A stretch of DNA of 64,000 nt from Streptomyces griseorubiginosus (GTDB taxonomy: Bacteria; Actinomycetota; Actinomycetes; Streptomycetales; Streptomycetaceae), in NCBI RefSeq assembly GCF_001514195.1, contig NZ_KQ948737.1:886012-950011 (forward strand), written 5' to 3'. The notes beneath the pieces were generated by a model. The model worked only from the letters and a program-made list of their open reading frames with translations. It had not been told where the DNA came from and made no database searches. The translations under genes were made by a program, and so were the position numbers. Shown piece after piece: positions 53,968 to 62,424 of the stretch (position 1 is its first letter; each line of letters begins with the position of its first letter).

Positions 53968-55886
53968 TCGACGCACTGCTCGTCATGCCACCCGTCAGCG
54001 AAGCCGTGCAGTTCCCCTACCTGGCCCTGCCCCAGCTGACCGCGGCCTGGACCGCCCGCGGCCACACGGTGCGCGCCCTCGACCTCAACCTGGAATACCG
54101 CGACGAGGTGCTGGTGTGCCGCGGTCCGGCCCGGGAGCGTGCGGACGACGCCGCCGCGCGGAGCGCCGGGGACATCTACCGCAACGTCAGCGAGCGCTAC
54201 CGGTCGGATCACGGAGCCCTGCTGCTCAGCACCGCCCGGGACCGCTCCACGGGCTTCGCCCAGGAGACCGCCATCCAGGCGACCGGCCGTTATGTGGCGC
54301 AGCAGGCCGCCCGGGACGGCTGGGTCATCTCCGGGACGCCCCGGCTGGGACAGCTGGACAAACTGGTCGAGGCGGCCCGCGACACCTGGTCGGCGCGCTG
54401 GTGCGCCGGCCGACTGGAGGCGGTGATCGAGGAGGAGCGGCCACGGGTCCTGGCCTTCTCCGTTCCCTTCTTCAGCCAAGTGGTCCCCACCCTCGTCCTG
54501 ACCACTCTGCTCAAGCAGCGCCGGCCGGACCTGAGGATCGCGCTCGGTGGGCCGACCGTGCAGATGTGGGCGGCCCTTCTGCTGCGCCGCACCGAGGCTG
54601 CCCGCTCGGTGGACCACTGGTGCCTCGGCCACGGCGAGGACTTCCTCACGAACATCCTGCCGCCGCGATCGGCGGGCGCGGCGGCGTCGGTCCGACAGCC
54701 GACTCCCCTGCCCGCACACGCCGCGGAGGGCCTGCGGGACGCCTTCGTGCTCAACGATCAGCCGATGCCGGACTTCGGGCAGTTCGACTTCGCCGACTAC
54801 AGCAACCAGGCCCACCAGTTCCCCTATCGCCTCACCGTCGGCTGCTACTGGGGCAGATGCACGTTCTGCTCGTACGGCAACCGCTACCGCGACGCCCGCG
54901 CTTTCCAGCAGATCCACCCCGACACCGCGGCCGACCACCTGATCGCGCTCTCCGAACGGCTCGGCATCACCGATGTGGCGGTGGCCGACGAGAACACCGG
55001 GCTGCGGCATCTGCTGCGGGTCATGGAGGCGGTACGCCGCAGGGGCGCCGAGCTGACGTTCCGGGTCCGGGCGCGGCTGGAGCCGGAGCTCGCCGACCCC
55101 GGGTTCTGTCGTCGGCTGCGGGAGTCGGGCTGTGTGCAGCTCTCGACGGGATTCGAGACCGCCCGTCAGGAGATCCTCGACTCCCTGGGCAAGGGACAGG
55201 ACGCGGCGCACGCCGAACGCGCGGTGCTCAACCTCACCCGTGCGGGCATCGTCACCAACCTGTCTTTCATGGACGGCTATGACCATCCGAACGCCGTCGA
55301 CGGCTACCACGACACCGTCGGTGTGATCCAGCGGCACCCGGCGGAGCTGGGCCTGGACACCATGCAGCTCGTGGTGGCCGAACCCGGCAGCTACCTGTGG
55401 GCGCAACGGGAGCGGCCCGACGACGAGCCTCTGGTCACCAACGACGGTCTGGCGTTCGCCGCGGGACGGGTGGGTGGAGCGGTCGTGGACGACACCGCGA
55501 CCGAGGCCGCCAGGCAGCGACTGCTGCGGATGACCGTCGAGGCGGTCCCGGACGCCGAACGGGCCGGCCGGCCGGACCTGCCGCACCGTGGCGGCGAGCC
55601 GCCCTCCGAGGACCGGGTGGCCCACCGGCGGCCCGCGCCGGGGCCGGCGCCGGCGGCCCGCCCGCGCTTCGCGGTCGCCCTGGAGCAGGTGGGCGGCCGC
55701 TGGTTCCTGGCGGACGTGGCCTGGCCCCGGATGGCGGCCGTGCCTCCTGCCCTCGCCCCCGACCGGGACGGCCGGTTCACGGCGGACGACCCGGCCACCC
55801 ACCGCTGGCTGCACCGGATGCTCGACAAACGCCTGCTGGTGCCGGATCCGTCGGCGCCCGACGCCCTCGAAGGGAGGAGTGCGTGA
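53964..55886 (+). CDS. B12-binding radical SAM enzyme, putative Phe-Phe crosslinker
   Basis: A 640-residue cobalamin-dependent radical SAM protein. An N-terminal B12-binding domain spans about residues 1-230 (DALLVMPPVSEAVQFPYLALPQL; VLAFSVPFFSQVVPTLVL; ALGGPTVQMW). The radical SAM domain carries C294, C299 and C302 in GCYWGRCTFCSYGNR, a CX4CX2C spacing rather than CX3CX2C. A C-terminal domain of about 80 residues (FAVALEQVGGRWFLADVAWPRM) could bind the leader. In RiPP clusters such enzymes methylate or form C-C bonds. Here biaryl bond formation between F37 and F39 fits the core. GTG 53964 overlaps the TPR gene. Confidence 0.88.
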   Translation: MIDALLVMPPVSEAVQFPYLALPQLTAAWTARGHTVRALDLNLEYRDEVLVCRGPARERADDAAARSAGDIYRNVSERYRSDHGALLLSTARDRSTGFAQETAIQATGRYVAQQAARDGWVISGTPRLGQLDKLVEAARDTWSARWCAGRLEAVIEEERPRVLAFSVPFFSQVVPTLVLTTLLKQRRPDLRIALGGPTVQMWAALLLRRTEAARSVDHWCLGHGEDFLTNILPPRSAGAAASVRQPTPLPAHAAEGLRDAFVLNDQPMPDFGQFDFADYSNQAHQFPYRLTVGCYWGRCTFCSYGNRYRDARAFQQIHPDTAADHLIALSERLGITDVAVADENTGLRHLLRVMEAVRRRGAELTFRVRARLEPELADPGFCRRLRESGCVQLSTGFETARQEILDSLGKGQDAAHAERAVLNLTRAGIVTNLSFMDGYDHPNAVDGYHDTVGVIQRHPAELGLDTMQLVVAEPGSYLWAQRERPDDEPLVTNDGLAFAAGRVGGAVVDDTATEAARQRLLRMTVEAVPDAERAGRPDLPHRGGEPPSEDRVAHRRPAPGPAPAARPRFAVALEQVGGRWFLADVAWPRMAAVPPALAPDRDGRFTADDPATHRWLHRMLDKRLLVPDPSAPDALEGRSA

Positions 55887-56824
55887 TGGAGAAACTCGGA
55901 CTCGGACTGGGGATGGACCTGGTCTGGGGGGAACGCATCGGCTTCGACAAGACCGGCTCCGGCCGTCCGACCGACCAGGTGGCCGCCTTCCTCGAGCGCA
56001 ACGCCCATGCCTACGACTACATGTTCGTGGCCTTCCAGCCCATCGACTACGGCCCGCTCGCTCCCGAGCGCTACGTCCCGGCGTACGACCGGCTCTTCGA
56101 GCTGTTCGGCGCACGGCGCCCACGCGCCTTCCACCACACGCTGCTCAACACCGGCAGCCCGGAGGACTACGAGCGGGCCGCGGTTGCCGACTTCACCAAC
56201 GCGCTCATCGAGCGGTACGGATTCCGGTGGGTCATCGAGGACCTCGGCATCTGGTCCCTGGCCGGCCGCAGCCTGCCCTACCCCATGCCGCCGGTGCTCA
56301 CCACGGAGGGCCTGCGGCGGTGCGTGAGCGGCGTAGCCGACTGGGTGCGGCGGCTTCGAGCCCCCCTGTCCGTGGAGTTCCCCGGCTTCACCGAGGGTGG
56401 CAGTTTCCTCGTCGGCGAGCTGGACGCCTTCTCCTTCTACGACACGGTGATCCGCGAGACCGGCGCCCTGGCGACCATCGACATCGGTCACATCCTCGCC
56501 TACCAGTGGCTGAAGGGACGCACTGGGGAGCGGATGTTCGAAGGGCTGGAGGCGCTGCCCCTGGACCGCTGCCACGAAGTGCATCTGTCGGGGTGTCAGA
56601 TCGTCGACGGACGCTTTCGCGACCTGCACCACGGCGTGCTGCTCGACGAACAGCTCACCCTGCTCGAGCACTTGCTGCCACTGATGCCGAACCTGGCCGG
56701 AGTCACCTACGAGGACCCCAAGTTCACTGCCGAGGGAGAGCTGGTGCCCAAGTCGCGGCCCAACGCGGAACGGCTGTTCACCCTCGTCCGTTCCTGGAAG
56801 GAGGACGACGCCCGTGCAGCGTGA
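55886..56824 (+). CDS. DUF692/MNIO-family multinuclear iron oxidase
   Basis: A 312-residue TIM-barrel protein of the DUF692 family, the multinuclear non-heme iron oxidases (MNIOs). Likely metal ligands are H83/H84 (AFHHTLLNTGS), E118 (WVIEDLG), D199/H202 (TIDIGHILAYQW), H230/H233 (HEVHLSG), D246/H248 (FRDLHHG) and E276 (TYEDPKF). MNIOs modify peptide side chains; ortho-hydroxylation of Phe to o-tyrosine is the reaction wanted here. ATG 55886 shares a base with the radical SAM stop, behind AGGGAGGAG. The next gene overlaps by 11 bases. Confidence 0.88.
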   Translation: MEKLGLGLGMDLVWGERIGFDKTGSGRPTDQVAAFLERNAHAYDYMFVAFQPIDYGPLAPERYVPAYDRLFELFGARRPRAFHHTLLNTGSPEDYERAAVADFTNALIERYGFRWVIEDLGIWSLAGRSLPYPMPPVLTTEGLRRCVSGVADWVRRLRAPLSVEFPGFTEGGSFLVGELDAFSFYDTVIRETGALATIDIGHILAYQWLKGRTGERMFEGLEALPLDRCHEVHLSGCQIVDGRFRDLHHGVLLDEQLTLLEHLLPLMPNLAGVTYEDPKFTAEGELVPKSRPNAERLFTLVRSWKEDDARAA

Positions 56825-57581
56825 AGCCCTCAGGCACGACCGCATCCTGCGGGTGCTGGACCGCCTGCTGTACGAGAAGGACTTCCGCACCGCGTTCGCC
56901 GAGGACGGCCCCGCCGGCGCACGCGTCGCGCTCGACGAGGACCTCCTCGACGCGTTCGACCGGGTGGACGTGCACGAACTGGCACTGGTGGGACGCAACA
57001 TCCGCTCCGAGGTCGTCTCCGGCGGCACCGGTACCGGGCCCGGCCTCAAGGGGTCCTTCCCCAGGACGCTGGACGCGCTGCGGGAAGGGCGCCACGCCCC
57101 GGTGAACGACGTGGCCGAGGCGTTCATCGCCTCGGCGGCCTTCCAGGAGTTCCGGGACGTCCCCTTCTCGCCCCGGGGCCGGGGCAGGACCCTGCCCGAG
57201 TGCTTCCACCGCTTCATGGCCGCACGGCCCGCCGACCTCGACCCTTCCGGCGAACTGGAGCCGCTCGTCCACCACGAGGCGGCCGCCGCCGTCACCCGAG
57301 CGGTCGCCACCGGCGCCCACGCCACCTTCGACGTGGGACTGCGTGACATGGCCTTCCACGGGGACGTGCTGTGCGGGTTCCGGGAGTACGCCGAGGCGCC
57401 CGCCGCATGGCAACTGAAACCGACGATGTTCCTGGCCGGAGCCGGACGCTGCGTGATCGGGCCGGCCCGCCGTCCGCTGTTCGACGCCCTGACCAGCCTC
57501 CTCGACGGCCGCCCCGACGCGCTCACGCCGTCCGTCCGGGCCTCGCTCGAGGACCGCCTCAGCTCCTGGGGGCTGCGATGA
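56814..57581 (+). CDS. MNIO-adjacent partner protein, unknown family
   Basis: A 255-residue soluble helical protein without a recognised domain. Starts QREALRHDRILRVLDRLLYEKDFRTAFAEDG, which resembles the small helical partner proteins that bind the precursor next to many MNIOs (DUF2063-like). A later block is RFMAARPADLDPSGELEPLVHHEAAAAV. GTG 56814 is behind GGAAGGAGG and overlaps the MNIO gene, so tight coupling supports a partner role. The function is inferred from position only. Confidence 0.75.
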   Translation: MQREALRHDRILRVLDRLLYEKDFRTAFAEDGPAGARVALDEDLLDAFDRVDVHELALVGRNIRSEVVSGGTGTGPGLKGSFPRTLDALREGRHAPVNDVAEAFIASAAFQEFRDVPFSPRGRGRTLPECFHRFMAARPADLDPSGELEPLVHHEAAAAVTRAVATGAHATFDVGLRDMAFHGDVLCGFREYAEAPAAWQLKPTMFLAGAGRCVIGPARRPLFDALTSLLDGRPDALTPSVRASLEDRLSSWGLR

Positions 57582-58393
57582 ACGATCCGGCGCAGATCGA
57601 CGCGGTGGCCTACGCGGGACGGCCCGACGAGATCGACCGGTTCGACCCGGAGCGCTTCTACCGTGACCACTGGCGCCGCCGCCCCCTGGTACTGCGCGGC
57701 TGCGGCAAGACCTTCCTCGCCCCGGCCCTGGAGTGGTCCGACGTCGAGGCGCTGGAGGCCCGGCTGGACGGCGACACCTCGGGAGCCGGTGTGCACCGGC
57801 GCCCCGACGGCAGCGTGCTCTTCGTCAACCAGGCGCAGCACACCATGCCCGAACTGGCCGCATCCTGCGCACGGTTGGCGGACCTCATGGGCTGGGAGGA
57901 GTGCACGGCCGACTTGTCCGTCACCCGCGGCAGCGGCGCGGGGATCGGCTGCCACTTCGATCACAGCGACAACTTCGTCGTCCAGCAACAGGGCTCGAAG
58001 AGCTGGCTGGTAGGTCTTCCGGAACACACCGGCCGCGAGCGGCAGCGCAAACGCATGCTGGAGGCCAAGGGGTTCGTGCCCTCCGGACGGTTCCCCGAGC
58101 CCCCGTGGCAGGTGGTGCTGCACCCCGGCGACGTGCTCTACCTCCCGCTGTTCGCCCCGCACGAGGGCGTCGAGGATCCGGACGGCCCGGCGCAGGGCTC
58201 GGTCAGCGTCTCCTTCTCGTACAACGCGCGCTATGCGCTGGGCAGCCACCTCAAACCGCTGCTGCGCGCACTGGCCGCGGAGGACGCCTGGTGGCAGCCG
58301 CTGCCCCTGGCTGGGGCCGACCCAGACCGACTCGAAGAGGCACTGCTGCGGGCACTGCGCAACGTGACCCGCTCCGCGAAGGGGGAGACGTGA
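57578..58393 (+). CDS. JmjC/cupin-type 2-oxoglutarate-iron oxygenase
   Basis: A 271-residue cupin-like JmjC protein related to ribosomal oxygenases. The N terminus DRFDPERFYRDHWRRRPLVLRG is the family opening. The facial triad is H126 and D128 (CHFDHSDNFVVQQQG), with H195 (PLFAPHEGVED). It should hydroxylate a peptide side chain using 2-oxoglutarate and O2. In a biphenomycin-like product it could add the beta-hydroxyl on an aryl residue or the 4-hydroxyl on the Arg/Orn residue. ATG 57578 overlaps the previous stop (ATGA). Confidence 0.83.
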   Translation: MNDPAQIDAVAYAGRPDEIDRFDPERFYRDHWRRRPLVLRGCGKTFLAPALEWSDVEALEARLDGDTSGAGVHRRPDGSVLFVNQAQHTMPELAASCARLADLMGWEECTADLSVTRGSGAGIGCHFDHSDNFVVQQQGSKSWLVGLPEHTGRERQRKRMLEAKGFVPSGRFPEPPWQVVLHPGDVLYLPLFAPHEGVEDPDGPAQGSVSVSFSYNARYALGSHLKPLLRALAAEDAWWQPLPLAGADPDRLEEALLRALRNVTRSAKGET

Positions 58394-59439
58394 GGCTGAA
58401 GGAACTTGCCGCGGACAGGTCCGCCCGGGGACTGCCCGACCTCGCGCTGATCGTCCTCGCCGAGGACGCCGAGGCAGTCGCCGCCAACGAGCAGTTGCAC
58501 CGGGTCGTCGCCCGGCAGTACCTCGTACGGCTGCTGCGCGGGGTGAAGCGACTTTGCGAGGACCATCCCGGCGCGTCCGAGCCGGCGCGGGTGCTGGAAC
58601 TGGTGGACGGCTGGGAGGTCGACGAGGCCTTGAACTGGGCCGTTCGCCCCGATGTCACGGGCTGGACCTGGCGCAGCACCATGTCCGACGCGAACCCCGC
58701 GCAGCTTCTCGACCAACTCGGCAGGTGCCTGGCCGCGGAGCAGCCGCAGGTCTCCGTGCACCTCGGTCCCCGGCGCACCGCGGCCCCGGTGATCACCACC
58801 GGCGCCGGCGCCCGCTCCGCCCAGCTGTTCGCGTGGGCCTGCGAGGGCGACGAGGATCCGCTCGACCTCACCGCCGAGCGGGCCGGGGCCTTCGCCGCGC
58901 GGGTACGGGACGGAGCGGACGCTCTGGCTGCCGTGTGGCCCGAGGGCCGGGACATGGCCGCCATCGACATCCAGGCGTTCGCGGCACTGGGCAACCACCG
59001 CGGGCTGCGGCCGCTCAACTTCAGCATCCACGGTCTGCGTGGTCTGGTGCTCACCAGTGAGCGGCCCGCCTACATGCTCGCCCAGACGCTGGTCCATGAG
59101 GCCACCCACCAGCGCTTCAGCGGGATCCTCGACTGCGTGGCGGTGGTGCGCAATCCGCAGGCCACGCACCACTCCCCGTTCGTCGACGCGGAACGCCCGC
59201 TCGGGCACATCCTGCACGGGATCCTGTCCTTCATCAACGACGTCCACGCGGCCGACCGCCATCTGCGGACCGAGTCCGATCCGCTCGAACGGGGGCGCCT
59301 GGAGCGCTACTGCGCCCTGAAGACCGATCAGCTGCGCGTGGCCGAGAAGAACCTCCTCGAAGTGGCGGAGCCGACCGAGCACGGTGCCCGGATCATCGCG
59401 GGGTGCCGGGAGGCGATCAGCCGGCTGAACCATGCCTGA
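58390..59439 (+). CDS. HEXXH-motif protein of RiPP cluster
   Basis: A 349-residue protein with an HEATH zinc motif at H236-E237-H240 (AQTLVHEATHQRFSG). It is of the group of HEXXH-motif proteins annotated as putative peptide modification or maturation factors near radical SAM RiPP systems. The N-terminal part is helical. A second acidic/histidine stretch follows (HHSPFVDAERPLGHILHGIL). It may be a metallopeptidase acting on the precursor or a zinc scaffold. GTG 58390 is in a GTGA overlap with the oxygenase. Confidence 0.8.
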   Translation: MRLKELAADRSARGLPDLALIVLAEDAEAVAANEQLHRVVARQYLVRLLRGVKRLCEDHPGASEPARVLELVDGWEVDEALNWAVRPDVTGWTWRSTMSDANPAQLLDQLGRCLAAEQPQVSVHLGPRRTAAPVITTGAGARSAQLFAWACEGDEDPLDLTAERAGAFAARVRDGADALAAVWPEGRDMAAIDIQAFAALGNHRGLRPLNFSIHGLRGLVLTSERPAYMLAQTLVHEATHQRFSGILDCVAVVRNPQATHHSPFVDAERPLGHILHGILSFINDVHAADRHLRTESDPLERGRLERYCALKTDQLRVAEKNLLEVAEPTEHGARIIAGCREAISRLNHA

Positions 59440-60475
59440 CGCCACCACCGGTCCGCCTGCCGCCACGCGCGATTCCGGGGAACAGGCCCTGCGCGCGGCA
59501 CTTGAGACGGCCCGCACCGGACTCGGAGCCGGGGCGCGCATCGTCCGCGACGAATCGGACGGGCTGTGCCGGGTGCGCATCACGCTCGGACCTGCGCGGC
59601 ACGGCCGAACGCCGCAATGGGGTGTCGCCGCTTACGACCGCACCTACGTGGCGGGCGAGGTGGCCTCCGGTGTACGGCAGTTGCTCGACGACCGTGCACT
59701 GGTGGCTCGGCGCCGCCCGCTGCCCGGACCGGTGTCGGGACCGACGCTGCTCACGCCGTCGGCGGCCGGGGTGCTGGTGCACGAGTGCTTCGGGCACACG
59801 AGTGAGGCCGACAACTACCTCGTCCACCGCAAGGCACTCGGCCTGGGACTCGGCGATGTGTGGACCCGAGCGCCGCTGACGGTGTGGGACCGCCCGACGG
59901 CTCGTCCCTACGCGGGCAGCTATGTCCGTGACGACGAGGGCACCGTGCCCCGTGCCGTCCCGCTGGTGCGTGAGGGCCGCTGGGCCGGGCTGCTCACCGA
60001 CCGCGCCACCCGCGCGCTGAGCGCGGGACGCAGCACCGGTCACGGTCGCGGAGCGCCCGGGGCGGTGGCGCCTCGGTGCAGCGTGCTCGAGGTGGGCCCG
60101 GGAACGCGGTCCGAGACCGAACTGCTCGGCGGCATCGACGACGGCTGGGTCCTGGGGACCGCCATCGGCGGCTTCTCCGTGCGCGAACACCTGATCATCG
60201 AGGCGCTGTGGGCCCGCCGGGTGCGGGCGGGCCGCCTGACGGCGGACGTCGTCGGGCCGGTGGCCGTCTGCGCACCCAAGGTGGCGCTGGCCCGGCAGAT
60301 CACTGCGGTGGGGCGCGAGATACAGGTGCACAGCTCGCCGTACGCCTGTGTCAAGGACAGCCACGAGGTCGGTTCGACCTTGATCAGCCCCTCCCTGCTG
60401 CTGGGCCGTTGCGTCCTGCGGCCACTCGGGCAGGTGGAGCGGCTGCTCACCCGGACGTCCGCCCCGGTGCACTGA
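59432..60475 (+). CDS. TldD-like metalloprotease, putative leader peptidase
   Basis: A 347-residue TldD/PmbA-family protein, last gene of the cluster. The HEXXXH zinc motif is H117-E118-CFG-H122 (VLVHECFGHTSEAD), with the conserved following glutamate E125. A C-terminal beta-rich domain follows, with GGFSVREHLIIEALWARRVRAG. TldD/TldE digest RiPP leaders in microcin B17 and related pathways, normally as a heterodimer; only one member is seen here. Shorter than typical TldD (about 480), it looks like a single-chain variant. ATG 59432 overlaps the preceding gene by 8 bases. Confidence 0.84.
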   Translation: MPDATTGPPAATRDSGEQALRAALETARTGLGAGARIVRDESDGLCRVRITLGPARHGRTPQWGVAAYDRTYVAGEVASGVRQLLDDRALVARRRPLPGPVSGPTLLTPSAAGVLVHECFGHTSEADNYLVHRKALGLGLGDVWTRAPLTVWDRPTARPYAGSYVRDDEGTVPRAVPLVREGRWAGLLTDRATRALSAGRSTGHGRGAPGAVAPRCSVLEVGPGTRSETELLGGIDDGWVLGTAIGGFSVREHLIIEALWARRVRAGRLTADVVGPVAVCAPKVALARQITAVGREIQVHSSPYACVKDSHEVGSTLISPSLLLGRCVLRPLGQVERLLTRTSAPVH

Positions 60476-60607
60476 GAACGTCGCACAGTGCCGTTGGGGC
60501 GTGGTCGAGGGGTGAACGAGTCACCCACGTGGGCACGGTCCTCGCCCTGCCGGGAAGGGGCGGGAGCGGAACCGACGGGATGCTGGACAGCCCGCCCGAG
60601 TGCCGAC

Positions 60608-61393
60608 ATGATCGCGTTCATGACAGCCGAGGATGCCATTGTCGTCACTGCCGACCGGATCGCGGCGCTGTTGCAGGCAGGGGCCGACCCGCACACCCCG
60701 CTGCGCGGCGCGGAGTGGACGGTGGGGGAAGCGGCGGCGCACCTCGCCCTGGCGGGGAGGCTGATGGCGGACATCGGGGCGGGCGAGGAACGCCCCTACG
60801 GCGATGGGACGCCGGGCGGTCTCGCGGCGGCCAACCGGGTGGCCTTGGCCGTCTTCCCGCAGCGGGATCCGGCGGTCCTCGGCGCGGAGATCGCCGACAC
60901 GGCCCGGCGGTTCGTCGCGGTCGCGGCCGACCGCGATCCGGGGGAGGCGGTGCTGACGCCGATGGGGCCGATGAACATGGCCACCATGGGCTCGTACCTG
61001 CTCACGCACCTGCTCGGGCACGGATACGACATCGCGGTCGCGCTGCGCGGGCCCCACATGGTCGACCGGGAAGTGGTCGCGTTCACGCTGCCCTTCATGC
61101 GACTGGCCATGCCACGTGTGGTGAACGCCGGCGCGACCGACCACCATGCGTGCTATCTGTTGCGGGTCGGCCGCGACCGCTTCGCCGTCACCTTCTCGGA
61201 CGGTGTGCCCACGGTCACCGATGCCCCGCCCCGGCGGCCCGACTGCACGATCGCCATCGACCCCGTCGCCTTCCTCCTCCTCGCCCTCGGCCGCTGGACC
61301 GCCCCCACCGCCATGGCCCGCGCCAAGGTCGTCGCCTGGGGCCGAAAACCGTGGCTCGGCCTGCGCTTCCCGCTGCTTTTCACAGCGCCGTAG
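60608..61393 (+). CDS. DinB-like (mycothiol-dependent isomerase N-terminal) protein
   Basis: A 261-residue protein with an N-terminal DinB/MDMPI-type helical bundle (WTVGEAAAHLALAGRLMADIG, MGSYLLTHLLGHGYDIAVALRG, with histidines likely to bind a metal) and a C-terminal SCP2-like sterol-carrier domain (RFAVTFSDG, IAIDPVAFLLLALGR). Family proteins act as mycothiol-dependent isomerases or transferases of unknown substrate. ATG 60608 or 60620 may be used; neither has a strong ribosome site. It lies 132 bases beyond tldD and is probably not part of the RiPP cluster. Confidence 0.75.
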   Translation: MIAFMTAEDAIVVTADRIAALLQAGADPHTPLRGAEWTVGEAAAHLALAGRLMADIGAGEERPYGDGTPGGLAAANRVALAVFPQRDPAVLGAEIADTARRFVAVAADRDPGEAVLTPMGPMNMATMGSYLLTHLLGHGYDIAVALRGPHMVDREVVAFTLPFMRLAMPRVVNAGATDHHACYLLRVGRDRFAVTFSDGVPTVTDAPPRRPDCTIAIDPVAFLLLALGRWTAPTAMARAKVVAWGRKPWLGLRFPLLFTAP

Positions 61394-61636
61394 ACGCAGC
61401 GAGCAGAGTGGCATCGAACGCCTCCTTGACAACGCCGGTGCCCTCGAGTTCTCAGCGATCGAACTTGTCGACATTCGCGTCCGTTTCACATCCCCATGCC
61501 GTACGACGGCTTCTCGCAGCCCGGCGCCTTTCTGCTGTCGGAGCATCAGGTCGTCCCCTTCCGCTGCGTACCCGGGACTGGTGCAACCAGCGCGGCAGCC
61601 GGTGAGTCTCATGCCCTGACGGGTGTGGAGGCGCAG
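61394..61636. other. Non-coding gap before the DUF3592 gene
   Basis: About 243 bases with no convincing gene. Codon pattern is weak in all frames and no clear terminator or promoter is seen. Confidence 0.5.
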
Positions 61637-62402
61637 ATGAATGAGCGCAAGTCCGTACTGGACAGGGGCCGGGACGAGTACGTCTCTCCGTTTACCTGGG
61701 GCTCGCTGACAGGAGTCGTGGCCACCGTGGCGTGGCTCGCGGTCGGGCCGCTTGGGCCGTTGTGGCTCTACGGCCTCGGCTGGGCGCTGGCCCTGCTGGG
61801 AGTGAACGATGTCTCCTGGCTGCTGGTACGCCACCGGGGCCGGGGTCTGCCGCAGCCGGCCCCGCTCGTGGCGGGGCCGGCTGCGGCTCGGTCCGGAATC
61901 GTGGCTGTCGGCCCCCCACTGGGCCAAAGCCCGATCGGTCGCCGGGGGTTTCCTGGTGCTCGCCACCATCGCCGCAGGCATCGGATGGAGCGCTGCTCAG
62001 GAGTACCGGACGCTGGCGAACCTCCGGCACCAGGGCCTCAGGACGGACGCGACCGTAGTCGAGATCACCGGCCGGACGGAGGAAGGCTGGGCGACGGCCG
62101 TGACCGTGCGCTTTGCCACACCGTCCGGCCCTGTGCAGGCGGAAGTCGATGTCCAGGCCGGCTCAGCAACCGATGCGAAGCCAGGAACGCGCATCCCCGT
62201 CGTCTACAACCCGGCACGGCCCACGGAAGTCCGCCCCACTGCGTACCTCGACGGACATGACGTCGATGGAATCCGGCAGGGTTCGATCGTGATCGGGCTG
62301 CCGGCGGCGGGCTTCCTGGCAGGCACTGTCAGAGAGGTGGTGCGCGCCAAACGGCAGACGGATTCCAGCAAGACGCCAGACGCCCACCACCCCGGCACTT
62401 AG
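61637..62402 (+). pseudogene. DUF3592-like membrane protein, frameshifted
   Basis: The N-terminal half starts at ATG 61637 behind GGAGG (MNERKSVLDRGRDEY, then two membrane helices TGVVATVAWLAVGPLGPLWL and GWALALLGVNDVSWLL). The C-terminal half continues in another frame from about 61870 to 62402: a third helix (VAGGFLVLATIAAGIG), then a DUF3592-like soluble part RTDATVVEITG...VYNPARPTEV. Neither half is a full protein alone. A one-base insertion or two-base deletion near 61865-61900 would join them. It is either a decaying gene or a sequencing error. Function unknown. Confidence 0.65.
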
Positions 62403-62424
62403 CGCCGCGGGGCATTCCCGCAGC

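Noticed and set aside
55391..58249. A 952-codon minus-strand open frame over the RiPP enzymes
   Set aside because: Antisense to three clear enzyme genes and lacking any family pattern.
60608..61393. DinB/SCP2-like protein as last RiPP gene
   Set aside because: A 132-bp gap follows tldD, in contrast to the overlaps within the cluster, and the family is a common mycothiol-related one.
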